A stretch of DNA of 64,000 bases. Origin: Luteimonas padinae (GTDB lineage Bacteria; Pseudomonadota; Gammaproteobacteria; Xanthomonadales; Xanthomonadaceae). A program made the position numbers and the translations under genes. The notes under the pieces were generated by a model. It saw only the letters and a list, made by a program, of their open reading frames with translations, was not told the origin of the DNA and did not search any database. This document shows positions 15,690 to 24,911 of the stretch, piece after piece; position 1 is the stretch's first letter, and each line of letters begins with the position of its first letter. The stretch is taken from positions 113,901 through 177,900 of the forward strand of contig NZ_BMZT01000009.1 in the NCBI RefSeq assembly GCF_014652935.1, written 5' to 3'.

Positions 15690-16754
15690 TCAACCGTCCT
15701 CGCCGCGGCGGATGCCCTCGGCCCAGAACAGCACTTCGGCCACCGCATCGAAGAACTCGCTGCCGATGTAGTCGTCGACCTCGACCTTCTCGTGCAGGCC
15801 GCGGGCGAGCGGGATGTTCTGCAGCACCGGCACGCCGGCCTCCTCGGCGACGCGCTTGATCTCCTCGGCCTCCGCGCCCTCGCCCTTGGCCACGACCACG
15901 GGTAGGTCGGTGACGCCGTCCTCGAACTGCAGCGCGACGGCGATGTGGGTTGGGTTGGTCACCACGACGTTGGATCCCCTCACGGCATTGAGCATGTTCT
16001 GCTGCGACCACTCCTGGTGCAGCTGCTTGCGCCGCTGCTTCACGTAGGGGTCGCCCTCGTTTTCCTTGACCTCCTGTTTGATGTCGCGGCGGCTCATGCG
16101 CAGCTGCTTCAGGTAGGAGAACTTCTGGTACCACGCGTCCAGCACCGACACGAAGAAGAACACGCCGATGGTCCAGATGCCGATGCGCAGCAGGCCGTGC
16201 CAGATCGCCGTGCCCATCGCCTCGGGCGGCGCGGACGGCAGCGCCATCAGGCTGAAGCGCATGCCGTACAGCACCACCCCGCCGATGAAGATCAGCGCCA
16301 CGCTCTTGAAGAACGCCTTCACCAGTTCGACCAGGTTGTCCATCGAGAACATCTTCTTGATGCCCTCGACGGGATTGAGCTTGGACGCATCCGGCGTGAG
16401 CTTCTTCATGCTCGCCACCGGGCCGACTTGCAGGAACTCGACCACCACGCCCAGGAACAGCGCCAGCAGCAGCAGCGGCACGGTCATCGCGACCAGGGTG
16501 TCGAAGGCCAGGCGGCCAAGCACCGGCGCGGCTTCGGCGAAGGGCGTGCCGATGGCGTCGAAACTCGCGTTGAACAGCGCCTCCAGCCGGCCCCACATGA
16601 AGCCGAGCATCATCCAGCCGCCGACCAGCCAGCCGAGCACCAGCACGGTGCTGGTGAGCTCCTTGCTCTTGCTGACGTTGGCGTCCTTGCGCGCGTCGCG
16701 GAGCTTCTTGGCGGTCGGTTGCTCGGTCTTGTCGGCGCCCTGGTCCTTCGCCAT
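15690..16754 (-). CDS. sctU: Type III secretion switch protein SctU (YscU/HrcU, FlhB family)
   Basis: 354 aa, normal length. The N-terminal TEQPTAKKLRDARKDANVSK segment and four transmembrane helices are followed by a cytoplasmic domain with the self-cleavage motif NPTH (VVVTNPTHIAVAL). Cleavage between Asn and Pro switches export from early to later substrates. Unlike the usual sctQRSTU operon, sctU is on the opposite strand and converges on sctT with no spacer, so it needs its own promoter in the 169-bp gap before the next gene. Confidence 0.95.
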   Translation of the reverse strand: MAKDQGADKTEQPTAKKLRDARKDANVSKSKELTSTVLVLGWLVGGWMMLGFMWGRLEALFNASFDAIGTPFAEAAPVLGRLAFDTLVAMTVPLLLLALFLGVVVEFLQVGPVASMKKLTPDASKLNPVEGIKKMFSMDNLVELVKAFFKSVALIFIGGVVLYGMRFSLMALPSAPPEAMGTAIWHGLLRIGIWTIGVFFFVSVLDAWYQKFSYLKQLRMSRRDIKQEVKENEGDPYVKQRRKQLHQEWSQQNMLNAVRGSNVVVTNPTHIAVALQFEDGVTDLPVVVAKGEGAEAEEIKRVAEEAGVPVLQNIPLARGLHEKVEVDDYIGSEFFDAVAEVLFWAEGIRRGEDG

Positions 16755-16923
16755 CGCATCCTTCCGGGTGTTCGCGCGGGCACGCTAGCATGCGCATGCG
16801 CAGCGGTCATGGCCACTGCCGCCTGAACGGATGGCGGCCACTAGGGTCGGCCCGAGGTGGCATGCGGCGGCCACGGCGATACAGTCGCTCCATCGCCCGC
16901 AATCCCCCCGACAGCCGCGCAGC

Positions 16924-17241
16924 ATGAGCACCATCGGACCCGACTCCCACCTCAGCCTCGCCTCCGGTCTCCACCGGATCGACGGACAACTGGACGACCT
17001 GCGTCGCCAGCAGGGTGGCGATGCGCACGAGGTCCAGGGCGTCCATCACGCGGCGGACGCCGAGGCGGCACCCGCCGCGCTCGCCGACGCCGGTGAGCGG
17101 GTGCTCGCGGCACCGGCCTGGGACACCGCCGGCGCCCGCATGCTGGCCGGCGACCTCGGCCTGGAAGGGCGCCTGTCCGCGCTGCCGCTCGCCCAGGCTG
17201 CGGAAAGCGCCGTCGACGCCGTCCTCGACGCATTCAGCTGA
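16924..17241 (+). CDS. Small hypothetical protein next to the T3SS locus
   Basis: 105 aa from ATG 16924 (MSTIGPDSHLSLASGLHRID). Not recognised. Ala/Asp-rich, no membrane segment or signal peptide, largely helical with a hydrophobic C-terminus (AESAVDAVLDAFS). It diverges from sctU across a 169-bp spacer and precedes another unknown gene by 39 bp. Small helical proteins beside sct genes are often chaperones, needle-related or secreted proteins, but nothing in the sequence identifies which. Coding quality is moderate. Confidence 0.45.
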   Translation: MSTIGPDSHLSLASGLHRIDGQLDDLRRQQGGDAHEVQGVHHAADAEAAPAALADAGERVLAAPAWDTAGARMLAGDLGLEGRLSALPLAQAAESAVDAVLDAFS

Positions 17242-17280
17242 CGCCCACCGGCCTCGTCCAGCCGCGATAATGCCGCGGCC

Positions 17281-17958
17281 ATGACCGAACCGCTGCCCAC
17301 CCCCGACGCCCTGCGCACCGCCGCCGACCGGCTGGTATCGGCGCTCTCCGCGCATTCCGATCCCGAGTACCGCCTCGCCGTGCTCAAGCGCCTGGTGCGC
17401 CGCCTCGGCGAAGAGCAGTACCCGCTGTTCCTGCGCATCGTCGGCGTCGTGGCCGAGAGCGACGACGAGCGCGCGCAGCGCCTGCTGGCCGACACCTTCG
17501 GCACCGCGCTGCGGCGCATGGACCTGCCCGGCGGCGCGCTCAGCTCCTGGGGTGCCACCGGCCTCCCCGAGCACGGCGCCCCGGTGGCGGCCAGCGCGCT
17601 GTCGGGGCATTTCTTCGGCGCCACGCCGCGGCGCATGCTGGGTCCGGTGGAATACCTGGTGGTCTGGCACCTGCAGCGGACCCAGCGCACGGCACTCTCC
17701 GTGGAAGGATTCCAGGCCAGCCTGGCGCGGATGATCACGATGCTCAACCGCAGCGAGGATGCCCGGCGGCTGTACCCGCAGAAGCTGGCCGCCGATGCCC
17801 AGAACGAACTCGAGGGCGCCTATACACGTGCGACCCGCGAACGTCTGGCCGCGATCGCCGCCGCCTGGGCCGCGGGCGAGTCGCCAGAGCGCGTGGCCGC
17901 CGCCGCGGCCGATGCGCCGGCCACGACCGCGCACGACTGGGTCCTCCGCGACCTGTGA
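17281..17958 (+). CDS. Hypothetical soluble protein
   Basis: 225 aa, not recognised. Largely helical, no signal peptide or membrane segments. Features include VLKRLVRRLGEEQYPLFLRI and GPVEYLVVWHLQRTQRTALS. A GATAAT -10-like hexamer at 17266-17271 lies 9 nt before the ATG, so the transcript may be almost leaderless. It ends in a Ala-rich tail. The following gene is a lipoprotein with which it may be co-transcribed. Codon use is consistent with a real gene. Confidence 0.65.
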   Translation: MTEPLPTPDALRTAADRLVSALSAHSDPEYRLAVLKRLVRRLGEEQYPLFLRIVGVVAESDDERAQRLLADTFGTALRRMDLPGGALSSWGATGLPEHGAPVAASALSGHFFGATPRRMLGPVEYLVVWHLQRTQRTALSVEGFQASLARMITMLNRSEDARRLYPQKLAADAQNELEGAYTRATRERLAAIAAAWAAGESPERVAAAAADAPATTAHDWVLRDL

Positions 17959-18026
17959 CCGCCTTGGCTTGCCGCGGGCCGGCGCCGGCGGCCAAGATGC
18001 CCCCTGCCTCCCGGGGAGGGGATGCG

Positions 18027-18974
18027 ATGCCGATGCCACCAACCCTGCGGTCGCTGCTGGCCGCCGCGGCGCTGGCGGGCCTGCTCGCGGCCTGCCGCCC
18101 GGTCCCGCCGGCGCCCGACGCCCCGCCGCGGAATGATCTCGGCCGGCCCGCGCTCGCGGTGCAGGCGCTGACCGGGCACATGCGCCGCGGCGACTTCGCC
18201 GCCTTCGCCCGCGACGCCGTGCCGCCGTCGCTCCATGCCCGCCTCGACGCCGCCTGGCGGGCCGGCCGGACACGCTGGCCGATGGACGAACTGGCCTTTT
18301 CCGACCGCCTGCCCGAGGTCATGACGGCCCTGGCGGCCCCCGACGCCGAGACCGCGCTGGTGGCCGCCTTCGATCGCCAGTTCGCCAACGCCGACCGCGA
18401 GATCCGCGCGGCTTCCGCCACCCTGGGCCTGTTCGGCGTCCAGTACGTGGAGCACCAGGGCGACTTCAGCGAGGGCGAGCGCGACCACTACGCGCAGCTG
18501 GTGACCGCCGTGGCGCAGTGGGCCTCGAAGGCGCCGCTGGGCGACCCCGCGCTGGCCCACGCCGCCATTCCCCGGCTGGCCGCCGCCGCCCGCGCCGCGG
18601 GCCCGACCAGCGCCGAAGGCATCGCCGCGGCCGGCATGGACGCGTCTCTGCAGCGCCTGGGCGCGTTCTCGCTCGAAGCCCGGGCGGTGCTGGCCGGCTA
18701 CGGCCTCGACCTCGACGCCGCGCTCGACGGGGCCGAGGCCAGCCTGCAGGTCCAGCAGGGCGACCGCGCCACGGTGCGCCTGCGCTACACGCTGGCCGGC
18801 AGCGCCATCGACACCGTGCTCGACATGGAGCGCATCGACGGCCGCTGGTACCTGTCCGACTACCTGCGCCACGCCCGCGAGGCCGTCGGGGAAGCGCCCG
18901 GCGGCGAGCCGGAGGGGCCGGCCGCGCCCGATCCGGCCGCCACCGCCCCGCCGCAGCCGGTGGCCGCGCCCTGA
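18027..18974 (+). CDS. Predicted lipoprotein of unknown function
   Basis: 315 aa from ATG 18027, which follows a GGGAGGGG ribosome-binding site; the frame is open upstream, but this start gives a signal peptide with lipobox (LRSLLAAAALAGLLAAC). The mature protein is helical, with a C-terminal beta-rich module around VRLRYTLAGSAIDTVLDMERID and RWYLSDYLRHAR that looks like a DUF4878/NTF2-like lipoprotein domain, then a Pro/Ala tail. Function unknown. It lies between an unknown gene and plsB. Confidence 0.72.
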   Translation: MPMPPTLRSLLAAAALAGLLAACRPVPPAPDAPPRNDLGRPALAVQALTGHMRRGDFAAFARDAVPPSLHARLDAAWRAGRTRWPMDELAFSDRLPEVMTALAAPDAETALVAAFDRQFANADREIRAASATLGLFGVQYVEHQGDFSEGERDHYAQLVTAVAQWASKAPLGDPALAHAAIPRLAAAARAAGPTSAEGIAAAGMDASLQRLGAFSLEARAVLAGYGLDLDAALDGAEASLQVQQGDRATVRLRYTLAGSAIDTVLDMERIDGRWYLSDYLRHAREAVGEAPGGEPEGPAAPDPAATAPPQPVAAP

Positions 18975-19016
18975 GCGCCGCCCGGTGGCGGCGCATGGCA
19001 GCGGCACCCCGTTGGG

Positions 19017-19022
19017 CATAAT
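19017..19022 (+). promoter_or_regulatory. -10-like hexamer of a leaderless plsB promoter
   Basis: CATAAT ends 7 nt before ATG 19030. It overlaps the in-frame ATG at 19021, so if used it would place the transcript start at about 19030 and exclude the upstream ATG. No clear -35 match. Confidence 0.4.
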
Positions 19023-19029
19023 GCCGACG

Positions 19030-21714
19030 ATGCCCAGCCAGCCCTCCCTGTTCGAACACCGCGCCGCGGGCGCTGCCGACACCGGCCCCGACGGCGGTGA
19101 CCCGTCCTCGCCGGACCTGGAATCCACGGTCCCGGGCGGCGGTCCGCACCGTCCCCGCCCACGGGCCCGCCGCTCCGCGCCGTGGTGGGCGCGCCTGCTC
19201 GGCCGCGTGCTGTCGCCCTGGATCGATCTCAGCATCGAGCCGCAGGCGCCCGGCAGCGACATCGACGAACGCCCGGTCTGCTACGTGCTCGAGGACTACG
19301 GCCTCTCCAACGCCCTGATCCTCGACCGCGCCTGCCGCGAGGCCGGGCTGCCGTCGCCGCTGGTGCCGCTGGCGGGCGATCCGCTCGGCCGCCGCCGCGC
19401 CTACGTCGCGCTGTCGCGCCGCAATGCCGGCAGCGCCCTGGCCCTGGCCACCCAGATCGCCACCCAGCGCAGGCCGGAGAAGAAGAAGAAGAGCCATTCC
19501 GATTCGCTGGCGCGCCTGCTCGAGGCCCACCGCGGCGATCCCGCGCTGGACATGCAGCTGGTGCCGGTGTCGATCTTCGTCGGCCGCGCGCCGGACAAGA
19601 ACAGCGGCTGGTTCTCGGTGCTGTTCTCCGAGAACTGGGCCCTGGTCGGGCGCTTCCGCCGGCTGCTGGCGATCATGCTCAACGGCCGCGACACCCTGGT
19701 GCGCTTCGCGCCGCCGGTGGCGGTGCGCGACATCGTGGCCGAAGGCCTGGAGCCCGAGCGCGAGGTGCGCAAGCTCTCGCGCCTGCTGCGCACCCACTTC
19801 AACCGCATCCGCGCCGCGGTCATCGGCCCCGACCTGTCGACGCGCCGGCTGCTGGTGGACAAGGTGCTGTCGTCGACGCCCGTGCGCGAGGCCATCGCCG
19901 ACCAGGCGCGGCGCGAAGGCGGCGACGCGGCGAAGGCCCAGGCCGAAGCCTGGAAGAAGGCGCACGGCTACGCCTACGAGATCGCCGCCGACTACTCGCA
20001 CCCGGTGGTGCGCTCGGCCAGCTTCCTGCTGACCACGGTCTGGAACCGCATCTTCCGCGGCGTGCTGGTGCACCACCTCGACCAGCTCAAGGCGGTCGCG
20101 CCCGGCAACGAAGTGGTCTACGTGCCCTGCCACCGCAGCCACATGGACTACCTGCTGCTGAGCTACCTGCTGTACACGCGCGGCATCGTGCCGCCGCACA
20201 TCGCCGCCGGCATCAACCTCAACCTGCCGGTGATCGGCACCATCCTGCGCAAGGGCGGCGCCTTCTTCATCCGCCGCAGCTTCCGCGGCAACGCGCTGTA
20301 CTCGGCGGTGTTCACCGAGTACGTCGCGCAGCTGGTGGCCGGCGGCTATTCGATCGAGTACTTCATCGAGGGCGGGCGCTCGCGCACCGGCCGCCTGCTG
20401 CAGCCCAAGGGCGGCATGGTGGCGATGACCGTGCGCGGCTTCCTGCGCCAGCCCACGCGCCCGGTGCTGTTCCAGCCGGTCTACATCGGCTACGAGAAGC
20501 TGATGGAGGGCGGCAGCTACCTCGACGAACTCAGCGGCAAGCCCAAGGAGAAGGAGTCGATCTGGGCGCTGCTGTGGGGCATCCCCAAGGTGCTGCGGCA
20601 GAACTACGGCCAGGTGGTGGTGAACTTCGGCGAGCCGATCGCGCTGTCCGACATGCTGGCCGAACACGCCAGTGAATGGGACGGCAAGCCGCTGTCGGAC
20701 GAGGACAAGCCCGCGTGGCTGTCGACCACCGTCGACGCCACCGCGCAGCGCATCCAGGAGCGCGTCAACAGCGCCGCCGACGTCAACCCGATCAACCTGC
20801 TGGCGATGGCGCTGCTGTCCACGCCCAAGCACGCCATGGGCGAGGCCGACCTGACCGCGCAGATCCTGCTGTCGAAGAAGCTGCTGGCCGAGGTGCCCTA
20901 CAGCGCGCTGGTGACGGTGACCCCGCACTCGCCGGCGCAGATCATCGCCCACGGCGAGGAGATCGGCGTGCTCCACCGCGTGGCACATCCGCTGGGCGAC
21001 GTGCTGCGCGTCGACGGCGACACCGCGGTACTGCTGTCGTATTTCCGCAACAACGTCGTGCACCTGTTCACGGCCTCGGCGTGGATCGCCTGCTGCTTCC
21101 TGCACAACCGGCGGATGTCGCGCGACACCCTGCTGCGCATCGGGCGCACGATGTACCCGTTCCTGCAGGGCGAACTGTTCCTGCCCTGGGACGAGGACGG
21201 CTTCGCCGCGCGCATCGACGCCACCATCGAGCTCTTCATCCGCGAGGGCCTGCTCGAGCAGGTCAGCGTCGACGACGGCGGCATCCTGGCCCGCCATGCC
21301 GGCCAGTCGGACGAGGTCTTCCGCCTGCGCGCGATCGGCCATCCGCTGCAGCAGGCCTTCGAGCGCTACTACATCGCGATCTCGGTGCTGGCCAAGAACG
21401 GCAGCGGCACGCTCGGCGCCGGCGAGCTGGAAGGCCTGTGCCAGCTGGCGGCGCAGCGCCTGAGCCTGCTGTACGCGCCGGCGGCGCCGGAGTTCTTCGA
21501 CAAGGCCCTGTTCCGCGGCTTCATCCAGAAGCTGCGCGAGATGGGCCTGGTGAAGCTCGACCAGAACAGCAAGCTCGCCTTCGACGAGCGCCTGGCCGGA
21601 TTCGCGCGCGACGCCAAGATCATCCTCGGCCGCGAGCTGCGGCACACGATCGAGAAGATCAGCCCCGAGGCGGCGCGGGAAAGAGAGAACCCGGGCTCGC
21701 CACCAGGGGGCTGA
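19030..21714 (+). CDS. plsB: Glycerol-3-phosphate 1-O-acyltransferase PlsB
   Basis: 894 aa from ATG 19030; 19021 is an alternative in-frame start. PlsB transfers an acyl chain to sn-glycerol-3-phosphate, the first step of phospholipid synthesis, at the inner membrane. Family motifs are visible: the catalytic HX4D in VPCHRSHMDYLLLSYLLY, then GINLNLPVIGTILRKGGAFF, FIEGGRSRTGRLLQPK, and a later VYIGYEKLMEGGSYLDELSG. Length is typical (about 800-890 aa). The Pro/Arg-rich N-terminal ~60 residues are variable. It is the sole gene of its apparent transcription unit. Confidence 0.94.
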   Translation: MPSQPSLFEHRAAGAADTGPDGGDPSSPDLESTVPGGGPHRPRPRARRSAPWWARLLGRVLSPWIDLSIEPQAPGSDIDERPVCYVLEDYGLSNALILDRACREAGLPSPLVPLAGDPLGRRRAYVALSRRNAGSALALATQIATQRRPEKKKKSHSDSLARLLEAHRGDPALDMQLVPVSIFVGRAPDKNSGWFSVLFSENWALVGRFRRLLAIMLNGRDTLVRFAPPVAVRDIVAEGLEPEREVRKLSRLLRTHFNRIRAAVIGPDLSTRRLLVDKVLSSTPVREAIADQARREGGDAAKAQAEAWKKAHGYAYEIAADYSHPVVRSASFLLTTVWNRIFRGVLVHHLDQLKAVAPGNEVVYVPCHRSHMDYLLLSYLLYTRGIVPPHIAAGINLNLPVIGTILRKGGAFFIRRSFRGNALYSAVFTEYVAQLVAGGYSIEYFIEGGRSRTGRLLQPKGGMVAMTVRGFLRQPTRPVLFQPVYIGYEKLMEGGSYLDELSGKPKEKESIWALLWGIPKVLRQNYGQVVVNFGEPIALSDMLAEHASEWDGKPLSDEDKPAWLSTTVDATAQRIQERVNSAADVNPINLLAMALLSTPKHAMGEADLTAQILLSKKLLAEVPYSALVTVTPHSPAQIIAHGEEIGVLHRVAHPLGDVLRVDGDTAVLLSYFRNNVVHLFTASAWIACCFLHNRRMSRDTLLRIGRTMYPFLQGELFLPWDEDGFAARIDATIELFIREGLLEQVSVDDGGILARHAGQSDEVFRLRAIGHPLQQAFERYYIAISVLAKNGSGTLGAGELEGLCQLAAQRLSLLYAPAAPEFFDKALFRGFIQKLREMGLVKLDQNSKLAFDERLAGFARDAKIILGRELRHTIEKISPEAARERENPGSPPGG

Positions 21715-21947
21715 CACACCTGTATCAACGCGGTCCTCATCGGCCAGCCGCCACCCCCGGAGGCCGGCAATCCGGTCAGCGCCGGGATGACACGGATATC
21801 GGACCACCGGCCATGACGCATGGGCGCCGGCCTGCAGCACAATGCCGCGGCGCCGCGGGGGGACAGGGCGCCCAGGGAAAGGTGCAGGGCGCCTCCTGCG
21901 AACCGAACGTCCGCGGCGGGTCCGGCCGCGATCCCAAGGAGCATCCG

Positions 21948-22538
21948 ATGCGCTTCCACCACGCCGTCCTGGCGCTCGCCGCCATGGCCATCAACGCCGC
22001 CGCCCCGGCCGACGCCCTGGCCCGCGGCAAGGCCACGGCCCAGCCCGACGGCTACCTGTGCTGCAACATGCGCGCGATCGACAACGAGATCTACGACATC
22101 AACTACGAGGACGACGGCGCGCGCGTGATCGCCTTCGGCACGCCGCTGGTGCTGACCGGGCAGGGCGCGCGCAAGCTCCGCTTCCAGGTCGACGGCCAGC
22201 GCTACGTGCTCGAGAACCACTACAGTCGCGACCTCTCCGAAGCCGCGTTCGTGTCCCGCTACGTGATGGCCGAGGATCCGCGCGTGGCGGCGGCAGGCTT
22301 CCCGGAGAAGATCCGCACGGCCATCGCCGCCGGCAAGGTCACCGCGGGCATGAGCCGCGAACAGGTGCGGATGTCGCTGGGCTGGCCGGTGAGCAGCGAA
22401 AACCCCGATCTCGAGGCCCCGGTGTGGCGCTACTGGCTGGGCAGCTTCGACGAGTTCCAGGTCGAGTTCGGCGACGACGGCCTGGTGACCGACGTCCTCG
22501 CCAGCGCGCTGGACCGCCGCAAGCTCTGGCTGCCCTGA
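21948..22538 (+). CDS. Exported protein of unknown function
   Basis: 196 aa from ATG 21948 with a good AAGGAG site 7-12 nt upstream. An N-terminal signal peptide (FHHAVLALAAMAINAAAPADA) precedes a mature domain that begins near a CC pair (DGYLCCNMRAIDNEIYDINY). The C-terminal part (KVTAGMSREQVRMSLGWPVS, then VWRYWLGSFDEFQVEF) has the BamE/SmpA-like pattern of a G-M-x(3)-V-x(2)-x-GxP helix followed by strands. Exact role unknown; probably periplasmic. A strong hairpin follows the stop. Confidence 0.7.
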   Translation: MRFHHAVLALAAMAINAAAPADALARGKATAQPDGYLCCNMRAIDNEIYDINYEDDGARVIAFGTPLVLTGQGARKLRFQVDGQRYVLENHYSRDLSEAAFVSRYVMAEDPRVAAAGFPEKIRTAIAAGKVTAGMSREQVRMSLGWPVSSENPDLEAPVWRYWLGSFDEFQVEFGDDGLVTDVLASALDRRKLWLP

Positions 22539-22547
22539 GGAAGGCGC

Positions 22548-22574
22548 GACGAGCCGGCCTCAGGCCGGCTCGTC
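22548..22574. terminator. Hairpin between convergent genes (bidirectional terminator candidate)
   Basis: A perfect 12-bp stem, GACGAGCCGGCC with GGCCGGCTCGTC, and a TCA loop. The loop is the complement of the TGA stop of the YdcH-like gene, so the hairpin starts at the end of one gene and 10 bp after the other. There is no U-tract, so termination strength is uncertain. Confidence 0.5.
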
Positions 22575-22775
22575 CGGGATCAGCGCCGACTCCAGGCGCT
22601 CGATGCAGTCCTTCAGCTGGAGCTTGCGCTTCTTCAGGCGCTTGACCATCAGCTCGTCGGCGCCCGTGTCGCACTGCAGCCGCGCGACCGCGGCGTCGAG
22701 GTCGCGGTGTTCGGTCCTGAGCTCCTGCAGCCGTGCGGACAGCCGGGCCTGCTCTGCCGGGTCGGAGGTGTGCAT
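22560..22775 (-). CDS. YdcH/DUF465 family small protein
   Basis: 71 aa from ATG 22775 (MHTSDPAEQARL). It is a short coiled-coil protein with the DUF465 signature: an N-terminal helix (LSARLQELRTEHRDLDAAVA) and the LKKRKLQLKDCIERLE C-terminal helix. Function of the family is not established. It diverges from ttcA across an 80-bp spacer, and its stop lies in a hairpin shared with the convergent gene. Confidence 0.85.
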   Translation of the reverse strand: MHTSDPAEQARLSARLQELRTEHRDLDAAVARLQCDTGADELMVKRLKKRKLQLKDCIERLESALIPDEPA

Positions 22776-22840
22776 GCCGCGAGGGTACACGCTGCGTGTG
22801 CGGTTCGCGCCGGGGGCGCACGGGGCGGAGTGGAGCCGGC

Positions 22841-22846
22841 TAAAAT
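22841..22846 (+). promoter_or_regulatory. -10 hexamer of the ttcA promoter
   Basis: TAAAAT ends 9 nt before the ttcA ATG. The expected transcript start (about 22853) leaves a leader of only a few nucleotides. No convincing -35 element 17 bp upstream. Confidence 0.4.
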
Positions 22847-22855
22847 GCACGTCTG

Positions 22856-23830
22856 ATGAGCATCGTCCTGCCCCTCGCCGAACCCGCGCCCCGCGCCCGC
22901 CGCGCCGCCCACGAGGCCCAGCGCCTGGGCAAGCGCCTGCGCCACCAGGTCGGTCGCGCCATCGCCGACTTCGGCATGATCGAAGACGGCGACAAGGTGA
23001 TGGTGTGCCTGTCCGGCGGCAAGGACAGCTACACGATGCTCGACGTCCTGCTGCAGCTGCAGAAGAAGGCGCCGGTGTCGTTCTCGATCACCGCGGTGAA
23101 CCTCGACCAGAAGCAACCGGGCTTCCCGGAGCACGTGCTTCCGGACTACCTGCGTTCGCTGGGCGTGGACTTCCACATCATCGAGCAGGACACCTACTCG
23201 GTGGTCTCGCGCGTGGTGCCCGAGGGCAAGACCATGTGCTCGCTGTGTTCGCGCCTGCGCCGCGGCGCCCTGTACACGTACGCCGCCGAGCACGGCTACA
23301 CCCGCATCGCGCTCGGCCACCATCGCGACGACATGGTCGCGACCTTCTTCCTCAACCTGTTCTTCCACGCGAAGCTGAGCGGCATGCCGCCGAAGCTGCT
23401 CTCCGATGATGGAAAGCACGTGGTGATCCGCCCGCTGGCCTATGTGCGCGAGGACGACATCGCCGCCTACGCGGAGGCGAAGGCCTTCCCGATCATCCCC
23501 TGCAACCTCTGCGGCTCGCAGGAGAACCTGCAGCGCAAGCAGGTGCAGAAGATGATGCGCGAATGGGAGCGCGAGACGCCCGGGCGCATCGACCAGATCG
23601 CGCGCGCGCTGGGTGACATCCGGCCCTCGCAGCTGGCCGATCCGAAGCTGTTCGATTTCCTCGGGCTCGGCCACCGCGAATCCGCGGCCGTCGCCGACGC
23701 CCACGGCTGGCTGGCCGGCGAGCCCCACGACGCGGCGCACGCTGTCCCGCTGCACGCCGGCACCCGGCCCGCCGACGCCGCGCACTCCGACCCGTCGCAG
23801 GTCCCAACGCGCCCTGGCGACGCCGCCTGA
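22856..23830 (+). CDS. ttcA: tRNA 2-thiocytidine(32) biosynthesis protein TtcA
   Basis: 324 aa. TtcA adds sulfur to cytidine 32 of certain tRNAs, using ATP and an Fe-S cluster. The PP-loop SGGKDS is at residues 53-58, the first Cys pair in [14 protein letters not shown], and the third cluster Cys in [35 protein letters not shown] is also typical. The C-terminal ~40 residues after LFDFLGLG are low complexity and probably not part of the enzyme fold. Confidence 0.95.
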   Translation: MSIVLPLAEPAPRARRAAHEAQRLGKRLRHQVGRAIADFGMIEDGDKVMVCLSGGKDSYTMLDVLLQLQKKAPVSFSITAVNLDQKQPGFPEHVLPDYLRSLGVDFHIIEQDTYSVVSRVVPEGKTMCSLCSRLRRGALYTYAAEHGYTRIALGHHRDDMVATFFLNLFFHAKLSGMPPKLLSDDGKHVVIRPLAYVREDDIAAYAEAKAFPIIPCNLCGSQENLQRKQVQKMMREWERETPGRIDQIARALGDIRPSQLADPKLFDFLGLGHRESAAVADAHGWLAGEPHDAAHAVPLHAGTRPADAAHSDPSQVPTRPGDAA

Positions 23831-23938
23831 TGCGCCAGCCCCGCAGTCCCCGACCCGCCCGCGCGGGCCGACCGCGCGTCGGCGGCGCAGCGGTGCGCCC
23901 ATGCTGACTCCCCCTCCCCATCACGGCATCCATTCCGC

Positions 23939-24844
23939 ATGTTCTTCCGCAACCTGACCCTGTTCCGCTTCCCCGTTTCGCTCGACCTCGAAGGCCTCGA
24001 GGAGGCCCTGGCGACGCATCCGCTCAAGCCGGTCGGGCCGCTCGAGCTGTCCTCGCGCGGCTTCGTGCCCGCGCTGGGCCGCGACGCCGAAGCGTTCTCG
24101 CACCGCGTCGGCGATGCCGCCTGGGTGGCGGTGGGCGGCGAGGACCGGCTGCTGCCGGCCGCCGTGGTCAACGACATGCTCGCGCGCAAGCTCGACGAGG
24201 CCGAGGAGCGCGAAGGCCGCCGCCCCGGCGGCCGCGCGCGCAAGCGCATGAAGGACGAGCTGGTGCACGAGCTGCTGCCGCGCGCCTTCGTCCGCCCCTC
24301 GCGCACCGACGCCCTGCTCGATCTCAAGCACGGCCTGTGCATCGTCGACACCTCCTCGCGCAAGAGCGCCGAGGCCGTGGTCTCCGCGCTGCGCCAGGCG
24401 CTGGGCAGCTTCCCGGCGCTGCCGGCCAACGCCGAAGTCGCGCCGCGCAGCGTACTCACCGGCTGGATCGCCGGCGAACCCCTGCCCGACGGCCTGTCGC
24501 TGGGCGAGGAGTGCGAACTCAAGGACGGCAACGACACCGGCGCGGTGGTGAAGTGCCAGCGCCAGGACCTGGGCAGCGACGAGATCAGCCACCACCTCGA
24601 CGCCGGCAAGCAGGTCACGAAGCTGGCGCTGGTGCTCGACGACCATGTCTCCTTCGTGCTCGGCGAGGATCTCGTGATCCGCAAGCTGAAGTTCCTCGAT
24701 GGCGCGGTCGATCAGCTGGAAGGCAACGACCGGGACGACATCCGCGCCGAACTCGACGCGCGCTTCGTGCTGATGTCGGCCGAGATTCGCCGCCTGTTCG
24801 AGATCCTGGAGCCGGCGCTGAAGCTCTCGCGCGTGGATGCCTGA
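23939..24844 (+). CDS. rdgC: Recombination-associated protein RdgC
   Basis: 301 aa, the usual length. RdgC forms a ring-shaped DNA-binding dimer on the nucleoid and modulates RecA activity. It begins with the characteristic MFFRNLTLFRF and has LSSRGFVPALGRD, DMLARKLDEAEEREGR and VKCQRQDLGSDEISHHLDAG segments; the C-terminus ends in LFEILEPAL. It stands alone between ttcA (108-bp spacer) and a YgjP-like gene. Confidence 0.94.
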   Translation: MFFRNLTLFRFPVSLDLEGLEEALATHPLKPVGPLELSSRGFVPALGRDAEAFSHRVGDAAWVAVGGEDRLLPAAVVNDMLARKLDEAEEREGRRPGGRARKRMKDELVHELLPRAFVRPSRTDALLDLKHGLCIVDTSSRKSAEAVVSALRQALGSFPALPANAEVAPRSVLTGWIAGEPLPDGLSLGEECELKDGNDTGAVVKCQRQDLGSDEISHHLDAGKQVTKLALVLDDHVSFVLGEDLVIRKLKFLDGAVDQLEGNDRDDIRAELDARFVLMSAEIRRLFEILEPALKLSRVDA

Positions 24845-24899
24845 ACAAGACGGGCCCAAGGCAACGCGCACGGATGCGCATCGCCCGCGGCCACGCCGG

Positions 24900-24905
24900 T
24901 AGAAT
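24900..24905 (+). promoter_or_regulatory. -10-like hexamer, leaderless promoter candidate
   Basis: TAGAAT ends 6 nt before the ATG at 24912, so transcription would begin at the start codon. No -35 match seen. Confidence 0.4.
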
Positions 24906-24911
24906 CGCACC

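Noticed and set aside
1-16754. Identification of the locus as flagellar
   Set aside because: SctJ is a 256-aa lipoprotein with one C-terminal membrane helix (not FliF), SctD has an FHA domain, SctK and SctI are present, and no hook, filament or motor gene is seen; only the FliO-like gene is flagellar in type.
18466-21840. Open frame of 1124 codons antisense to plsB
   Set aside because: Composition (His/Gln/Arg/Val-rich) and complete overlap with plsB motifs on the other strand mark it as a shadow.
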